From Pardosa pseudoannulata (lineage: Eukaryota; Arthropoda; Arachnida; Araneae; Lycosidae), in assembly GCA_032207245.1 (NCBI GenBank), contig CM063500.1, positions 21,056,944 through 21,120,943 on the forward strand: a DNA stretch of 64,000 nt. Direction: 5' to 3'. Every line of letters starts with the position of its first letter. The stretch's first letter is position 1. Positions 12,003 through 25,775 of this stretch are shown here, piece after piece. Position numbers and translations under genes: made by a program. The notes under the pieces are model-generated. The model saw nothing but the letters and a program-made list of their open reading frames with translations, was not told where the DNA came from and did not search any database.

Positions 12003-12560
12003 CTACTTTTACATTTTACTACCATCTCCAGTCGTTTGGATTCATTAGTTCGCAAAATAGATGGAGTACGTAGTTGGTCACATATTTTTCAGAGTCTCCT
12101 TTAGACCAATCATGTTTCTCTATCATACTATTCCATTTTGGCTTTTAAAGGGTTTCCGGTATTGTTTGAGGAAATAAGGTCTTACTTTACTACCATCTCC
12201 AGACATTTGGTCTTAGATTCATTAGTTGTGAAACAAGATGGAGTACGTAGTCACCGTGTTTTTAGAGTCTCTTTTAACCGTCTATGTTGCTATAGCGTAC
12301 CATTCAGTTTTGTTTTTTAAAGCACTCCAGGAAATGTCTGAAGTGCTAAGGTCCAACTTTACTTCAATCTCCAATCGCTTGGGCTTGCATTTATTGGTTG
12401 GCAAAATAAATGGAGTAAATAGTAACAGTTTTTTAGAGTCTCTTTCATCTTTGATGTTGCTTTATCGTACTATTCAATTTTGTTTTTTAGTGTTCCAAGT
12501 ATTGTATAACGGGCTAAAGTCTGGCGAATTTTTCTTAAACTTTAAATTTTTAACGTCATG
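12003..12560. repeat. Tandem array, three ~175-bp units
   Basis: Units begin tttacattttactaccatctcc at 12003, tactttactaccatctcc at 12183 and aactttacttcaatctcc at 12355. Each contains a ttcattagtt-like segment, aaaatagatggagta, ttttagagtctc, tatcgtactattca and a ttccaagtattg-like end. A single diverged unit occurs at 19400-19640 in the homologous position downstream of Gr3. The apparent open frames at 12138-12675 come from this repeat. Confidence 0.85.
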
Positions 12561-14168
12561 GTCATTGAGAAAGTTTGTCCTCAACCTTAATAGAGACCCC
12601 ATCATGCACAAAATTGTCAAATTGATAAGTTTCCCAAAATATAAGCAAATATCCTTCCAAAATCTAACATTTTAGTAGTATGAAAAGGACTCAAAATCTC
12701 TGAATCTCTACTGACTAATGAAAGTGGTCTCATTACTAAATATAAATTATTTATGTATAGCTACTTCTTATTATAACATTTTCCACTTTTCAGATATTTA
12801 GTATTAAATTTATTATAAAAACCAAGCATTTTCTTCTTTGCCGCTGTTTGTATGGCCTCTTAGTACACCTAGTTTGTTCTGCATCATGACAAATTGTTCT
12901 TAATGGGCATTTTGAAGCAGCTAAGAGCAATTTTAAATATTTTAATGATGATTATACAGTGATTTAACATTACTTCATGCTTCAAATATTTTAAGTTCTT
13001 AGTAGTCTTTTTAAGTGCACTTAAACCTTATCCCTTAAACCTGTCTTTCTCTGCATTATTCTCCTGAAAAGCAGTGATCTTACCTATAAATTGTGGATAT
13101 GTTCTCTGGACATGTTCATATATCCATCTACAGCAATTGCCCACTTCTTCTTTAACAGAGTGGTATTACAAGATTTGTCTTCCAGTTTAAGATTTTTCCG
13201 GCCTAATTCTTGAAGAGAGAGTACAGATAGAGCTCTAACAATAAAAAAGGAAAAAAAATATTACCCGGTCATAGCGAAATAAAATTGACTTCTATACACG
13301 CTCATGTAGTAAAAAAAGAAAGATTGATTGGATAGAGAAAGGTAATGTGTATAATGCTAATTTTTTATAATATCCTTACGCTCCTTCCCCATTCCATGTC
13401 AAGAAAAACAAGTAAAAACATGCAGCAGATTTTACACATAAATTATTCTTTTGCCATATAAATTTAAAGATTTTTTGACATTATACATCATTTTGCTGTA
13501 TTTCTAATATCCAAATTCATCTTCTTAATTTTTTATTTGATAAATTATTTCAATCTTATTCTGGTTGTTCAGCTTTGGGATTTTCAGTAATTCAGCTCTA
13601 ACAGCCACATATTAAATAATTTTATGTTTAATGATCTTATTAAACACATTCAGTGGAAATATTTGTGCATTCACTAGAATTTACAGTGAATCTAACGTGA
13701 AAGGATTTTAAATGACGATAATTTAAATGGAAAATTACACATAAATTTGTAAGCAAAATTAAAGTGCAAGTAAAAGAAATATAGATTATCTCTTGGTTTG
13801 CAACATTATTACAGTGAATCACATCGCAATGGATTTAGGAAGTTTTGTTTAGAGAGAGAGAGTTCGATTCTGATTTGCTTATTCATAAATGTCTATATAA
13901 TATCAACTTTTAGTGAAAACATTGCTAAAGCTCTTTTCCTTAATGTGCAATTACAATACGAGAGAGAAAACTAAAAACACTTATTATCTCGTATAATACT
14001 AGATAAATCTGACTACAAATATTTTAAAGAAGGATCGACATTTTACCGGTTAGGGAACATCTGGTGGAATAAAATTTGAAAATCGGCTACGTCTTGAGAT
14101 TTTACAAAAACAATAAGTACTTTAGAGCAGTAGTAAATAAGTGTACTTCAGAGAACTTTTCAGTACAT
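12561..14168. other. 3' flank of Gr2, shared with Gr3 and Gr6
   Basis: No gene. Segments match the flank of Gr3 by eye: 12830 aaccaagcattttcttcttt with 20305, 13130 ctacagcaattgcccac with 20590, and 13660-13830 with 21890-22040. The last also matches 41790-41930 beside Gr6. It marks the 3' part of the duplicated unit. Confidence 0.65.
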
Positions 14169-15266
14169 TTATTTTGAACGACCCAAAGAGTCCACTAATG
14201 CCGTATATGTTAGGACAGTCCCGATATACACCAACGAAAAACTCTGATTCATTGGAATGTCTCCGATTGTTCTCATGGACAGATCCTTGTCTATATATCT
14301 TAAGAATAGTTGGTGACAGAGGAATGATTCCGAAGGATTTTGTGGCAGGTAACTTGCTTTTTCGGATAATTCAGAAGACAGAGAAGATACTCTGCTTGTA
14401 ACGGAACACATGATAATGATATTCAAAATATTATTTAATGTTAATGATAAAGTAAGAATCAGTGACACAGAAATGTCTTTACTGTCTGTGTCTAGATAAG
14501 TATTGTATGCAAAGTATAAGGTTGATGTGTTATAAGGCAAAAATAAAAACACCAAAGTTGAGAAACTAGAGTTAGCTTCTGCGACCCTCTTCTTTATAGC
14601 CATAAATACTTGCATTAAATAGTTGTAGTTAGAAATTGTAGTTAAAGATAACAAGTTGCTATAAGATTCTAAATATTAGATTATTTGAAAGCAAACAATT
14701 AGGTAAAAGATGCATAATATGTTCATAGCCGTATAAATTGTACCTATGAGCATAACCATGTACAATATATTTATTATCTTATTCCAGAATAGTGAACTAA
14801 TATGATATCCAAAGAAGAACAAGCTAGCGTCTCTATCATCTTTTGTGAAAATAAGTGTTGGTATATGAAACGACAGAGAAATTGCTGTAACTAAGAGAGT
14901 GAATACTTTCCAGAAAGTTATTTTTGGATTTAAAGCTTTGTTCTTAAATGAGCTATATGAAATTCGATAATTCTTGAATGATTTAAGTTTCGTAAAATTC
15001 GAAACAAGTAAGAATCTGAAAATAACCCTTATTGTAAATGCGTAAACACTGCTTATAATAGCACGATGTGTAATGCCTGTGAAATTCTGCAACTGATGTG
15101 TCATAGATGTGTAATTATCACAAATAAAGCAGAAACAAAAAAAACTTAAAATATTGATTATTTGATCGAAAATGATTGTTTTGCCTGAATCGGATGACGA
15201 AAAACTATATAGAAGGCTCAAACGAAATAAACGTATAACTGACATCTGTACAGAATTAAATTCCAT
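14169..15266 (-). pseudogene. Gustatory receptor family pseudogene (Gr2)
   Basis: A single-exon Gr-family receptor of 365 codons from MEFNSVQMSV (15266) to the C-terminus TYTALVDSLGRSK (stop 14169-14171). An in-frame TAA at 14676-14678 replaces the Q of the FQII(Q)YLE block of paralogues and cuts the protein after TM4. Near the N-terminus the frame reads SFFCFCFICDNYTSM, where paralogues have SFFVSVLxVT. An 8-A run on the plus strand (15137-15144) suggests a 1-bp insertion there, compensated by a 1-bp loss about 30 bases further on. The C-terminal half is intact and closely resembles Gr3. The flanks are those of the Gr2/Gr3/Gr6 unit. I judge it non-functional, with readthrough as a less likely alternative. 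Confidence 0.88.
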
Positions 15267-18029
15267 TGTTAAAATAATATTTACAATATTACACTGAGTT
15301 ATTCTTTAAAACTTTTAATGGAACTTTTTTGCTACTCTTATTTTTCCCAGAACTGTAATTTTCTGTTGTTATTTATATATTTGTAGTGTTAAAATTCCAG
15401 ATAAAAGTAGAGTAAAACTTCAGGTAAAACACCAGATCATTCGGATAAAATAACATTAGAGAGACGTAAATGATAAAAAAAACATACGTAGGACTAATGT
15501 TGATATATTGGGTCTTATTCTTAACTGTCTTTTTCTTTATGTTCTAATGACTAGTTTGGTCAAAGTTTTAGCTTAAAGTATTGTTTGCATATTAAAATTA
15601 TTTTATGGTTAATCGATATTCCGTTTCTGCCTTTAAATATATGAGTAATAAATTTTATTTCTGTGCTTTAGGAATGTTATCTTTAACGTCTCTTAAAACA
15701 GCTTGTTTGAATCATTTATGAATGTTTTGTTTTGTAGTATTTTAGTTGCATTTTTGTGACAACACTTTTGTAGCTCAAGAAGGAGAACTTTTTGTGAGTG
15801 ATGGCCGCACGTTGCTGCTGGCATTATGTTTATTAAAATAAGTTTAAAGACAAACGTTAGTGTCTACGTTTTTGTTGTGTTATTGGTCCACGTCGACACA
15901 GCTTAGAGTTGACATTGATGAATAAAAATAAAATATTTAATAAATGCCTATATCTCTTCTGAAAATCAAAGAAAAGAGAAGTTTTGTTATACTTGAATAA
16001 AACACACACAAAGAATGAGCTTTTATTATGCATTTTGTAAAATTTCCTGTTTCGTCATTACATGGATTATCTAATGCATTTCTAATGTGTGCGAAATCAT
16101 GCGATAAAGTGCTATTTCGAATTATAAAGAAGACAGCTTTACACTCATATTATTATAAAGACATAGGCAATGATTAAGCATGCATAAGTTCTGGATTGGG
16201 ACTATCCGGACAAAATTTATAAAGCAAATATTATCATAAAAGGTGAAAAGAAGCCTAACCTGTTTCTCAAAATCATGTTTTTCTTCTGTGAGAAATTTAT
16301 GAATTTCTTTTATATAAACACAGGCAAAGGTTAGAGAAATTACTCTATTTGGAGTTTTCTTTATATTATTTGCACATTTATATTTCAAGCGATATCACGT
16401 AAAAGTTATGTTTTCTTTTCGGAAGAAATTTATGAACTTTATATACAATTACTGGCAAAGTTTAGGGAAATAACTCTATAGGATGTTTCTTTAAATTAAT
16501 TGCATAGTTATATCTTGACAGGTATATCGAAAAACACTATATTAAAGAAAATTAAAGTGATACAGAAATGGGCATTGGAATTATTTTGAGATTTTGCTTT
16601 TATCATCATTAAATAAAATTGTTTATTCTTTTGATATAATTACTCGCTTGCATTAAAGTTCATTTTTAAACGTAATGATTACATGTTAAAACCATGCTAT
16701 AGGGAAATGATATTAATTTTTTTTAAAGTATGATGGTCTGATTTTAATTCTGTGTTTTAACACACATCTTATAGATGTCTTAAAATGTCTTAGAGTCGAT
16801 ATAACATTATATTTCTCTTCTAGAAAACAAAGGAAACTTAGTTTTTCAAATACCTTTATAAAGTACAAACAATCAACTGTTAAAATACAATGGAATATTA
16901 GCTTTCAATATTTCATGGATTTTGCAATGCATTTTCAAAGTGATCAAATGAAATAATTGTTAGGGACATAAAATGCAATTTGATTGAAGAAAACACACAC
17001 ACAAACACATATATTTACATATATATTATTATTAAGACGCAGACGTTGATTAGGTATAGATCTATTCTGCACGGTAATTCTCCAGACAGGATTACAAAAT
17101 GAAGATTTTTATAGATGTTAAGAAATAGATTAATCTCTCTTTACAATTAGGAATGAATAAAATATCTCTTTCTCTCTTTAGGGATATATTTATGCTGTAT
17201 GGTTATCCATCAATATATTACAGAATAAAAATCTTCATAGTTTCCAAGGAACAGATCTGTTACTGTTAAGTATCTTTTGGATTGTAGATTTTATAGTAAA
17301 GTTTTTTTAATCCATTTGAAATTCTTGACAAATAAGTCGGGAAATTCCTGACATGGACGTTCCGTAAATCTATAGTACCAAATATCTCAAATAGTTTGTT
17401 TAGCTGTAGACTCTAATGACAGAAAATGCCTTATTACTTTGTAATTACACTAAATGTAATTTTTACTCTCAAGTAAAGTATACACATGATATACATTTTA
17501 CACACTGTACAAATATTTTCATGGTATCCATATTATGAATATTAATTTATTGACGTATATAAAAGCACTTTTAACGTATATTTTGCAATAAAACACATTA
17601 CTATATTAAGAAGAAATAATAAAAGCGAGTGATTGTTAGTATGATATCCCCAGATTCAGTTTTGATTCACGAATACATTCATCATTGAAATACTTAGTAA
17701 ATTTCATGATTCACGGTGCTGCAAGCAAATTTTACATTTAAAGAACATGTAATATACCAATCGTCGTATTTTAATCGGTCAAGTTGTCACGAACAGCAAT
17801 AGCAATTATATTGGAAGGATTTTGCTGTTCACAAATATTTTACGTGATTTATTGCGTTTTTAAGATTATTGTTTAGGCTTTTTAAATAACATAAGCCAAT
17901 ATATATGTATGTTCATATAGAATACGCAGTAAAATAGTCGATGAGTAATCGATATGTAAATCGATTTGTTTATCTCCGCAACTGCTGGTTGTAGATAGGT
18001 AATTCCAATTAATCCGCGATGTCGCGAGC
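15267..18029. other. 5' flank of Gr2, repeated blocks, no gene
   Basis: AT-rich. It contains several diverged ~0.3-kb repeats, each with an attaaga(c/t)... landmark, a ggta/gattctccagacag...aaaatgaagattttcatag segment and aatgcaatt. These recur upstream of Gr3 (23470-26660), beside Gr6 (43170-43300, 47935-48950) and near 32310-32440. None of the short open frames (for example 16122-16388) resembles a known protein. Confidence 0.6.
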
Positions 18030-18890
18030 CGGGCGTCTGAGTCTCGAACGTTATAAAAACATTCCACACAAAATCTTCTAATAGAAATAAACTTACCAAA
18101 TTCCAAAATCACTATTTAAATAAATTTGCCAGGCTTAAATTTTCCTGGTAAATACTGGAGCGAAAATTTAATATGTTCCAGTATTTAGAGACAGATTTAA
18201 ATTACATCTTTAAACAACCAGTAAAATAAAAAATATTGAATAAGTGAGTAGGACATGTGTTTTTACCTTTATGTTACAAAATTGTATAGCTTTTATGACA
18301 ACAAAATTCTAAAAATCATTTCACAAACATAAAATTTATGAACCATTTTCTAACCGTCCTTTAAATGGTGTCTTAGTTGATAATCGAGTAATATTTTCCT
18401 ACATATCACTGTTTAAGTACATTCACCAGGCTTAAATTTGCCTTTTAAATGCTAGAGCATGAATTTAATATATTCCAGTATTTAGATAAAATTTAAATTG
18501 CATTTTTTAAATAACTAATAAAATAAAAAATATTAAAGAAGTGATTATGACATGTCTTTTTATCTTTATTTTACAAAATTGTCTAATTTGTATGACAACA
18601 AAATTCGGAAAATCCTTTCATAAACAAAAATTTATAAACGTTTTTCGAACTGTCCTCCAAGTGCAGCTTTAGGCGATAATCGTCTGAGAGTTTCCTAAAT
18701 ATCACTCTATAAGTAAAAAAAGAGAAGTACAGTGGTCGTAAAAAATATAAATATTTATAAGTTAAACTCTGAATATACAATTGCTATATTTAAACCTCAA
18801 GGACGCGCGAGGGCCTCTGAGCTAATAGTGTTTTAAAAACATTCCATACAAAATCACCCAATAGAAATAAACTTAACAAATTTTTAGTAA
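18030..18890. repeat. Local tandem duplication, ~300-bp period
   Basis: 18120-18415 and 18416-18715 are head-to-tail copies sharing gccaggcttaaatttt-like sequence, attccagtatttaga, aataaaaaatatt, tttacaaaattgt and atgacaacaaaattc. A further pair, ggcgtctgag...taaaaacattcca at 18030 and ggcctctgag...taaaaacattcca at 18810, brackets them. No coding function is evident. Confidence 0.75.
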
Positions 18891-19965
18891 CTGTCTTATA
18901 GGACTTCTAGACCCCAACAACATGCATTTTCACAATTTTCTCTGAATATATTTATCAGGAAGTGTTATATATTTAATTCATTCTGGCACCTGAGACCCGG
19001 TGCATGCGCATGCACTTTTACATTTTTATTTAGTGGTTATGGTCAGAGAAGAGATGCTGCCAAAGGTACATCGTTATTTTATTAAAATGATAAATATAAG
19101 GATGAAAAATAAAGATGCGGTTTAAGTTTTTAACTTGTGTATCGCATGTTTGGACTTTTCAATAATAATAAAAAACAGTTACAGTTTAAAATACTTTTAA
19201 AAATTAATATTTGAAATAATACGAAATATAGTTTAAACTTTTAGTAAAATATATTTTGCAATACAAATTTTCTGTTCGTCATCAAAAGCAATTTTGTTCG
19301 TATTTGGCTGAGAAATTTTACGCGTTATTGTGTAACTACGATAAGCACACGACCTCGCGTGTTAAGATATTTCATTATAACTTGCATTTTGTTACATCGC
19401 CCTTACATTTTGCTGCCACCTTTAATTTTTTAAGAATGAATTCATTAGCTGTCAAAATAGATAGAGTATATAAAAGTCAGTTTTTTCAGTTTTCTGTAGA
19501 CAATTGATATTGCAGTAGCGCACTATTCAATTTTGTTTTTAAAACATTCCAAGTAATGTCTGTGAATTTAAGTTTAGGGGAATTTGCTGCAAACTTTAAA
19601 ATCTCAATGTCATGGCCACTAAGAGAGATTGTCCTTGGCTGGGATCCCATAATGTGTACAATAATCCTACATATAAACCGCCCAAAATATAAGCAAATGT
19701 TCTTTTAAAATATTAACATTAATGCTTGGTTTCATAGTTACAATCTTGAGAAGAAAATACAAATTTCCTCTGTTTTATACACACGGAATTCTGTAACATT
19801 GTCAGAGTATTTAACACATTTAAGCATAAATTACTGGTTTTGCTGTATGTATAACACGAAGGACACGTAATCATTGAACTTCTTCTAATTAATGAAGGTG
19901 CTAAATATAAGTTAATATACTAAATATAAGTTATATATTTTTAATAAATTCTAAATATAAAAGCC

Positions 19966-20252
19966 CCTCCACACTATGGTCCACTGCAAACCATCACCAC
20001 CGTCTGGAGGGGGTATGGTTAATCGTGGTCGATGGTGGCAGACGATAAAATAGCCTTGGCGGACAATGGCTTTAAAGGTTGTCTTTCTCTAAAGATCAAA
20101 AGCAGCCAGATGCGCAACTAAAGTGTGCAGTAGACCCTATGGACGAATTCACGTGTTTGGTTCATTTAGTGGCCCAGCGTGTGGATGCAACCACTAAACC
20201 ATTGTTCAAGTCACCATCAGGATGTGGTGAACAATTGGTCATAGTGTGGAGG
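19966..20252. mobile_element. MITE family A, copy 1
   Basis: A 287-bp element bounded by a perfect 13-bp TIR: cctccacactatg at the left and catagtgtggagg at the right. It has no coding capacity. A second copy lies at 25455-25745 with the same internal sequence (gacgataaaata, ccttgg, aaagtgtgcag, gaccctatgga). I could not settle the TSD, so the superfamily is open. Confidence 0.82.
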
Positions 20253-22369
20253 CTGTATAACATTTTGCACTTTTCTGGTGTTCAATATTTACATTTCTTC
20301 TTATAAAAGCCAAACATTTTCTTCTTTACTTATGACTTGCTAAACTTAGATTGTTCTATAGCTGGTGAAGAGTATTTCTAGCTCGACCGCTCTGGAGAAG
20401 TCTTGGGTATTTCATTTTAATTTTAATGGTAGTTATAGAAATATTTCACATTAATTCAAGCTTTAAATATTTAATGTCTTTATTGTAGTTTTATTAGGTC
20501 ACCTTGAGCTTGTCGTTCTGTGTGATATACCTATAATCATTGATCTTGCCGGAAAATTTAGTTGATAAATTCTGCCTCACATTCATCTCTGTAGCTACAG
20601 CAATACCCACTCTTTCTTCTCTAGAAGAATCAAATCACTTTGTTTGCCTTCGAGTCTAATCTTTTTTTTTACAATATGTGCAGAATTTAATCTAAACCTA
20701 TTAAAATTTAAAAAAAATATTGTCCGTTTGGAGCGAAAAAAATTTACCTCAATGTAGAAGTCATCGAGCGAAAAAAATTGCCTCAGTGGTGGAACGTCGT
20801 TTGTAGACAACTAGTTTCACACGTTAACATTAGGTTCTTTCCAAAATATATGTCAGAAAGAAGCAAAAACGGGATGTTTATTTTGTATATAAAGGCTTTT
20901 TTTGCTGGACATATTTTTTTTCCAACACTGTACATCCCTTTGTTTTATTTTTCCTTCTAAATTCTTCTTCGTATATATTATCTAGACAATCTTTCAATAT
21001 CTGTACGTAAGTTTCGGCTTGACTGAAGAGCAGGGTTCCCCCGCCAACTTGGTAATAAAGCTCTAAGCATGGTAGCCTAACATTTTCGCCTGATCTAGTC
21101 GTGTTCAAACAATCTGTGTATATATTTTAATTTATATACAGCTCTCCTTGTGGTACCCATTTTTTAAATATTAAATGGGCATAATGCTTAAAAAAATTAG
21201 AAATAATAAAGCATTACTGTTTCACTATGGCTAACTCCTTTATAATTTGGAGCTGTTGGCTTCATAAATTGTTGATGGATTAATTGCTCAAATATAAATG
21301 CCTGGTTTCTAAATGGTGTTGGTTAATTAAGTAAAAGTATATAACTTTATTACGATGTTGCACTCTACATCAATTAAATTCGCTCGAACAGAAAGGAATA
21401 CAATGTTGGGATAGAATACTATTGTGTTTTAGTAAACGTTGCCAATAATTTCGAAGTTTGCCAAGGGGCACCGTATTTTTCAGTAATACCGTGAACTTCA
21501 ATTGCAGTTGATTGTCTTTGCAGGTCACTACATGAAGAGAAAATAAATAAAGAGGAACAAAAATAGCCAGCCTAAATATTTAATCTACCATTCATAAAAA
21601 TTTTCATTAAATATGATAATATCTGGAGATAAATGACGAGCACAGCCTTTTAATACAAAATGACAGAAGATGGAAAACCATTTACATGATGCCATTAGGG
21701 AAAAGGAAAATTTAGAATTGAAGTAGCGGCATTTGCTTGGCACGGGATAATATTTTGAGTTACGTCAGCGCAGTTTTGTTAGACTAATGTAGTTGTAATT
21801 TTTTGTATTTCAGTACTATATTCTAGACAGTAAATAAAATTATATATCATGAACTATTAACATTTAGTTTGCATACTTTCATGCTAACTACCATTTACAG
21901 TGAAACTACGGTCAAATTACCTACAATAAGTATTTTAAACCACGAGGATGTAAAGTGAATACTTATCATTAATTCGCAAGCAAAATTAAAGTACCAGTGA
22001 AAGAATTATGAAGTATCTCCTGCTTTGAAACAATGACACAGTGGCTCATATGTAATGAATATATGAATTTTATAGTAGAGAAAAATATTTCTCATTTACT
22101 TCTTAAATTTCTGTAATGCCGACTTTTCTTAAAAATATCGCTAAAACATTTTTCATTAGTCTATAAATACAAAGTGAAAGAGGTATTAGAAAAACACTTA
22201 TTATCTCTTATAATACTAGATAAATTTGACTGCACATATTCACCTGTTTGGAATCATCAGGTGAAATAAGGTTTGAAAATCAGCTACGTCTTGAGATGCT
22301 ACAAAAATGATAATTAAGTACTTTAGAGCAGTAGCAAATAAGTCTACTTCAGAGCACTTTTCAGTACAT
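20253..22369. other. 3' flank of Gr3
   Basis: Non-coding flank homologous to 12.6-14.1 kb. The stretch 21500-21700 (gtctttgcaggtcactac, gaggaacaa, aatacaaaat) matches 63820-64000 at the end of the window. The open frames at 20595-21108 do not resemble known proteins. Confidence 0.55.
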
Positions 22370-23461
22370 TCATTTCGAACGACCGAAAGAGTCGATTAAT
22401 GCCATATAGGTTAGGACAGTTCCGATATAAACCAGAAAAAAACTCTTATTTATTGGAATGTCTCCAATTGTTCTCATGGATAGTTCTTTATCTATATATC
22501 TTAAGAATAATTGATGACAGATGGGATCCGACGGATTTTGAGGCAAGTAACTTGCTTTTTCGGATAATTCAGAAGACATAGAAGATACTCTACTTGCAAC
22601 TGAACACAGGATAAAGATATTCAGCATATTACTCAGTGTTAATGAAAAAGGAAGAATCAGTGACACCATGCCTGTGGTGTTTGTCTCGAGATACGTATTG
22701 TATGTAAAATATAAGCTTGCTGTATTATAAAGCAAAAATAAAAACACCAAAGTCGAGAAACTAGAGTTAGCTTCTGCGACTTTCTTCCTTATAGCCATAA
22801 ATACTTGCATTAAGTAGTTGTAGTTAGGAACTGTGGTTAAGGATAACAAAGTGCTATAAGATTCTAAATATTGAATTATTTGAAGGCAAATTGTTACGTA
22901 AAAGATACAAAATGTGTTAATGGCCGTATAAATTGTACCTATGATAATAAACATGAATGATATAGTTATTATCTTATTCCATAATAGTGAACTGTTACGA
23001 TGTCCAAACAAGAGAAACCTCGCGTTAATATCTTCTTTGGTGAATATAAGTGTTATTATATAAAACGACATAAAACTTACAGAAATGAAAAGAGTGAAAG
23101 ATTTCCATAGAAATATCTTCAGATTTAAAGTTTTGTTCTTAAATAAACTGCTTGAAATTCGATAATGCTTAGATGATGTAAGTTTCATAAAGTATGAAGC
23201 AAGTAGAAATCTGAAAGTGACACCTATCATAAGTGCGTAAATGCTGTTTAAAGTATTATTATGTATAGCATTCGAAAAATTATGCATCTGATACAACACA
23301 TATATTGCAACTGTTACAAATAAAACAGAAATAAAAGAACTTGAAATATTGATTATGTGATCGAAAATGCCTGTTTTGCATGAATCTGATGAAGGGAAAC
23401 TATATACAAGACTTAGACGAAATAAGCGTATAACTGACATATGTACAGAATTAAATTCCAT
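22370..23461 (-). CDS. Gustatory receptor family protein (Gr3), intact, 363 aa
   Basis: A complete single-exon open frame from MEFNSVHMSV to SFGRSK. The product is a seven-transmembrane receptor of the insect/arachnid Gr family. Members act as ligand-gated cation channels in the plasma membrane of chemosensory neurons with an intracellular N-terminus; that is family knowledge, not shown here. Hydrophobic segments lie at about residues 32-58, 69-92, 114-138, 164-192, 230-254, 265-290 and 337-359. The end of TM7 reads TYMALIDSF, which keeps T, Y and F of the TYhhhhhQF signature but has S for Q. Length (363) is normal for the family. The start is chosen because MEFN/MKFN is conserved in all copies. 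It shares flanks with Gr2 and Gr6. It is the only intact member of its subfamily here. The ligand cannot be inferred. Confidence 0.9.
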   Translation of the reverse strand: MEFNSVHMSVIRLFRLSLVYSFPSSDSCKTGIFDHIINISSSFISVLFVTVAIYVLYQMHNFSNAIHNNTLNSIYALMIGVTFRFLLASYFMKLTSSKHYRISSSLFKNKTLNLKIFLWKSFTLFISVSFMSFYIITLIFTKEDINARFLLFGHRNSSLLWNKIITISFMFIIIGTIYTAINTFCIFYVTICLQIIQYLESYSTLLSLTTVPNYNYLMQVFMAIRKKVAEANSSFSTLVFLFLLYNTASLYFTYNTYLETNTTGMVSLILPFSLTLSNMLNIFILCSVASRVSSMSSELSEKASYLPQNPSDPICHQLFLRYIDKELSMRTIGDIPINKSFFLVYIGTVLTYMALIDSFGRSK

Positions 23462-25454
23462 TATTAAAAAAGTCCTTTACAGTCTTACACTGAATAGTAC
23501 TTTAAAATTTTAAATGGACTCTATTTGCAAATGTTCATTTTCGCAGAATATGTTCTTTGTTATTATTTATACATTTGTAGATTTAAACTTCAGAGATATT
23601 AGAATGAAATAACATTAGAGACATGTAAAATGATATAAAAATGTACATTCAACTTTGTTCCTATTTTACATCAACAGTATTGTCTTTTTCCTTCTGCTAT
23701 GACTACTGGTTTGCTTTAAAGTTCAACTTATACGTATTGTTAACATATTAAAATGTTTGTATGTTTGAACGATACTCAATTTCTGATTTTTAATGTTTGA
23801 GAGTTAAACTTTAACTTTATGCTTTTAGAATATCTAAAACGTCTCAGCGTTGACATCGATGATTAAAAACATAATATTTTCTAAATGTCTGTATCTCTTT
23901 CAGAAAAATTATAGAAAATTGAGATTTTCATATACTTAAATAATGCACAAAAAAGAGCTGGTAATATGTATTTTATGAAATTTCATTGTAAGTCATTATA
24001 TGAATTCTGCAATGCATTCTTAAAGTGAGCCAAAACATACGGTAGAAATATAAAAAGCCATTTCTAAAATCAAAAACGACAGCTACGCACATACATTATT
24101 ATTACTTTACACGCGATGGTTAAGCATATATAGGTTAAGAATGTTCTAGATTGTGATTATCCAAACAAAATTATAAATGAAATTATCATAAAAGTGACTA
24201 ATTTGTTTTTCAAAATCTTGGTTGGTTTCTTATGATCAGAAATACATGAATTCTATATAACATACTGTCGAGGTGTAGTGAAAAAGCAACTCTATATTTG
24301 TTTTTCACACAATTACCAAATAAAATTATCATAAATATTGAAAAATTAGACAGACTTGTCAGTGTTTTGTAATCAGAAAGAGATAAAATTTTCAGCATTT
24401 CAGGTATTAACATTTTATGGATTGTTTAATGCCTTTTTTTCTAATTAAGCACAGCTCCTGTAGGAAAAGTATAAAATGAATTTTTCTTAAACTGAAGAAA
24501 ACACACATATATATGTAAGACACAAGCGTTGATTAAGTATGCATCTAACCTGGATGTTGATTTTCCAGACAGAGTTACAAAATGAAGATTTTCATAGATT
24601 AAAAAAGAAACACATTAATCTGTTTTTATGTTTTTATGGCGAAATTAGATAAACTCTCACTACATATAGTGGGGTAAAAGGATATAGAAATGTACAATGG
24701 AATACTGTGATATGATTTTATCGTACATTAACAGTTCTTTTTTTCTTTTCATACATTGTGTTACACTGAGCAATGCTCTTGTTTTAAAATTGTCTCTATT
24801 TGCTACTTTTGTTTTCGCAGAAATGGATTATTTTTTGCATTATTTCAGTATTTGTAGAGTTAAAACCGGAAAGATATAGATAATAAATTACATTTGAGTG
24901 AAAGAAACTGATACTAAAATGTAAAATGGATTTTTTTTTTGAGATTTTGTTTGTTCCTCTTTTGCATAAAAGTTGAATTTTTAATACAGCATTTATTGTT
25001 AAACCATGCTATATGAAACGATATTCAACTGTTTCTTTTAAAAGTATGTTTTAAATTTCAATGCTGTGCTTTCACTTATATCTTTTAAAACGTCTTAGAG
25101 TTTACATAAAAGTATATTTATCACCTGGAAAGTATAGAAAACAAGTTTTTTTTTAAGTACTTTGATAGAAAACAAATATTCAACAATTAAAATGCGTTTT
25201 TTAGAATTTTAGCTTATAACATTTCACGCATTATGCAATGCATTTTTAAAGCGACCATAAGAAATCATATGTTAGCTGTGTATGGTGCAAATTTTCTCTA
25301 ATTGAAGAAGGCACATAAGAGGGTTGCCTTTTAAGTTTTTACAAACGACCAGTAGAAGGAGCTAATGAAATTTATCTTCACATTTTTTTAATCGTGGAAT
25401 CAGTAGTATCTTAGAAATTGTCTGCATATTTTATTTACAGTGAATGTTTTAAGG
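23462..25454. other. 5' flank of Gr3
   Basis: AT-rich, homologous to the 5' flank of Gr2 (for example 23870 aaacataatattttctaaatg with 15920). Includes diverged copies of the ~0.3-kb upstream repeat. No gene is supported. Confidence 0.55.
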
Positions 25455-25745
25455 TCCATGGTCCACTATGGTCCATTGCAAGCCATTACCACCATCTAGA
25501 AGGGATATGGCTTATCGCGATCGACGATGGTAGACGATAAAATAACCTTGGCCCAGGATGGCTTTGAAAGCAGTTTTTCCCGAAAGATCAAAGACAGCCA
25601 GATGAGCCACTAAAGTGTGCAGGAGACCCTATGGATGCATCCACTCGCTCGGCTCCTTTAAAGACCCACTATGTGGATGCAGCCTGTAAACCATCGTCCA
25701 AGTTCACCATCAGGAAGTGGTGAACAATTGCCCATAGTGTGGAGG
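25455..25745. mobile_element. MITE family A, copy 2
   Basis: Same internal sequence as 19966-20252. The right end catagtgtggagg is intact and the left end (ggtccactatggtcc) is diverged. A mariner fragment begins 30 bp further right. Confidence 0.78.
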
Positions 25746-25775
25746 CCACATAAAAGTAGCAAGAGAGGGAAAAAA

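Noticed and set aside
12138..12675. Two overlapping plus-strand open frames
   Set aside because: They lie in the ~175-bp tandem repeat and have no counterpart open frame in the homologous single unit at 19400-19640.
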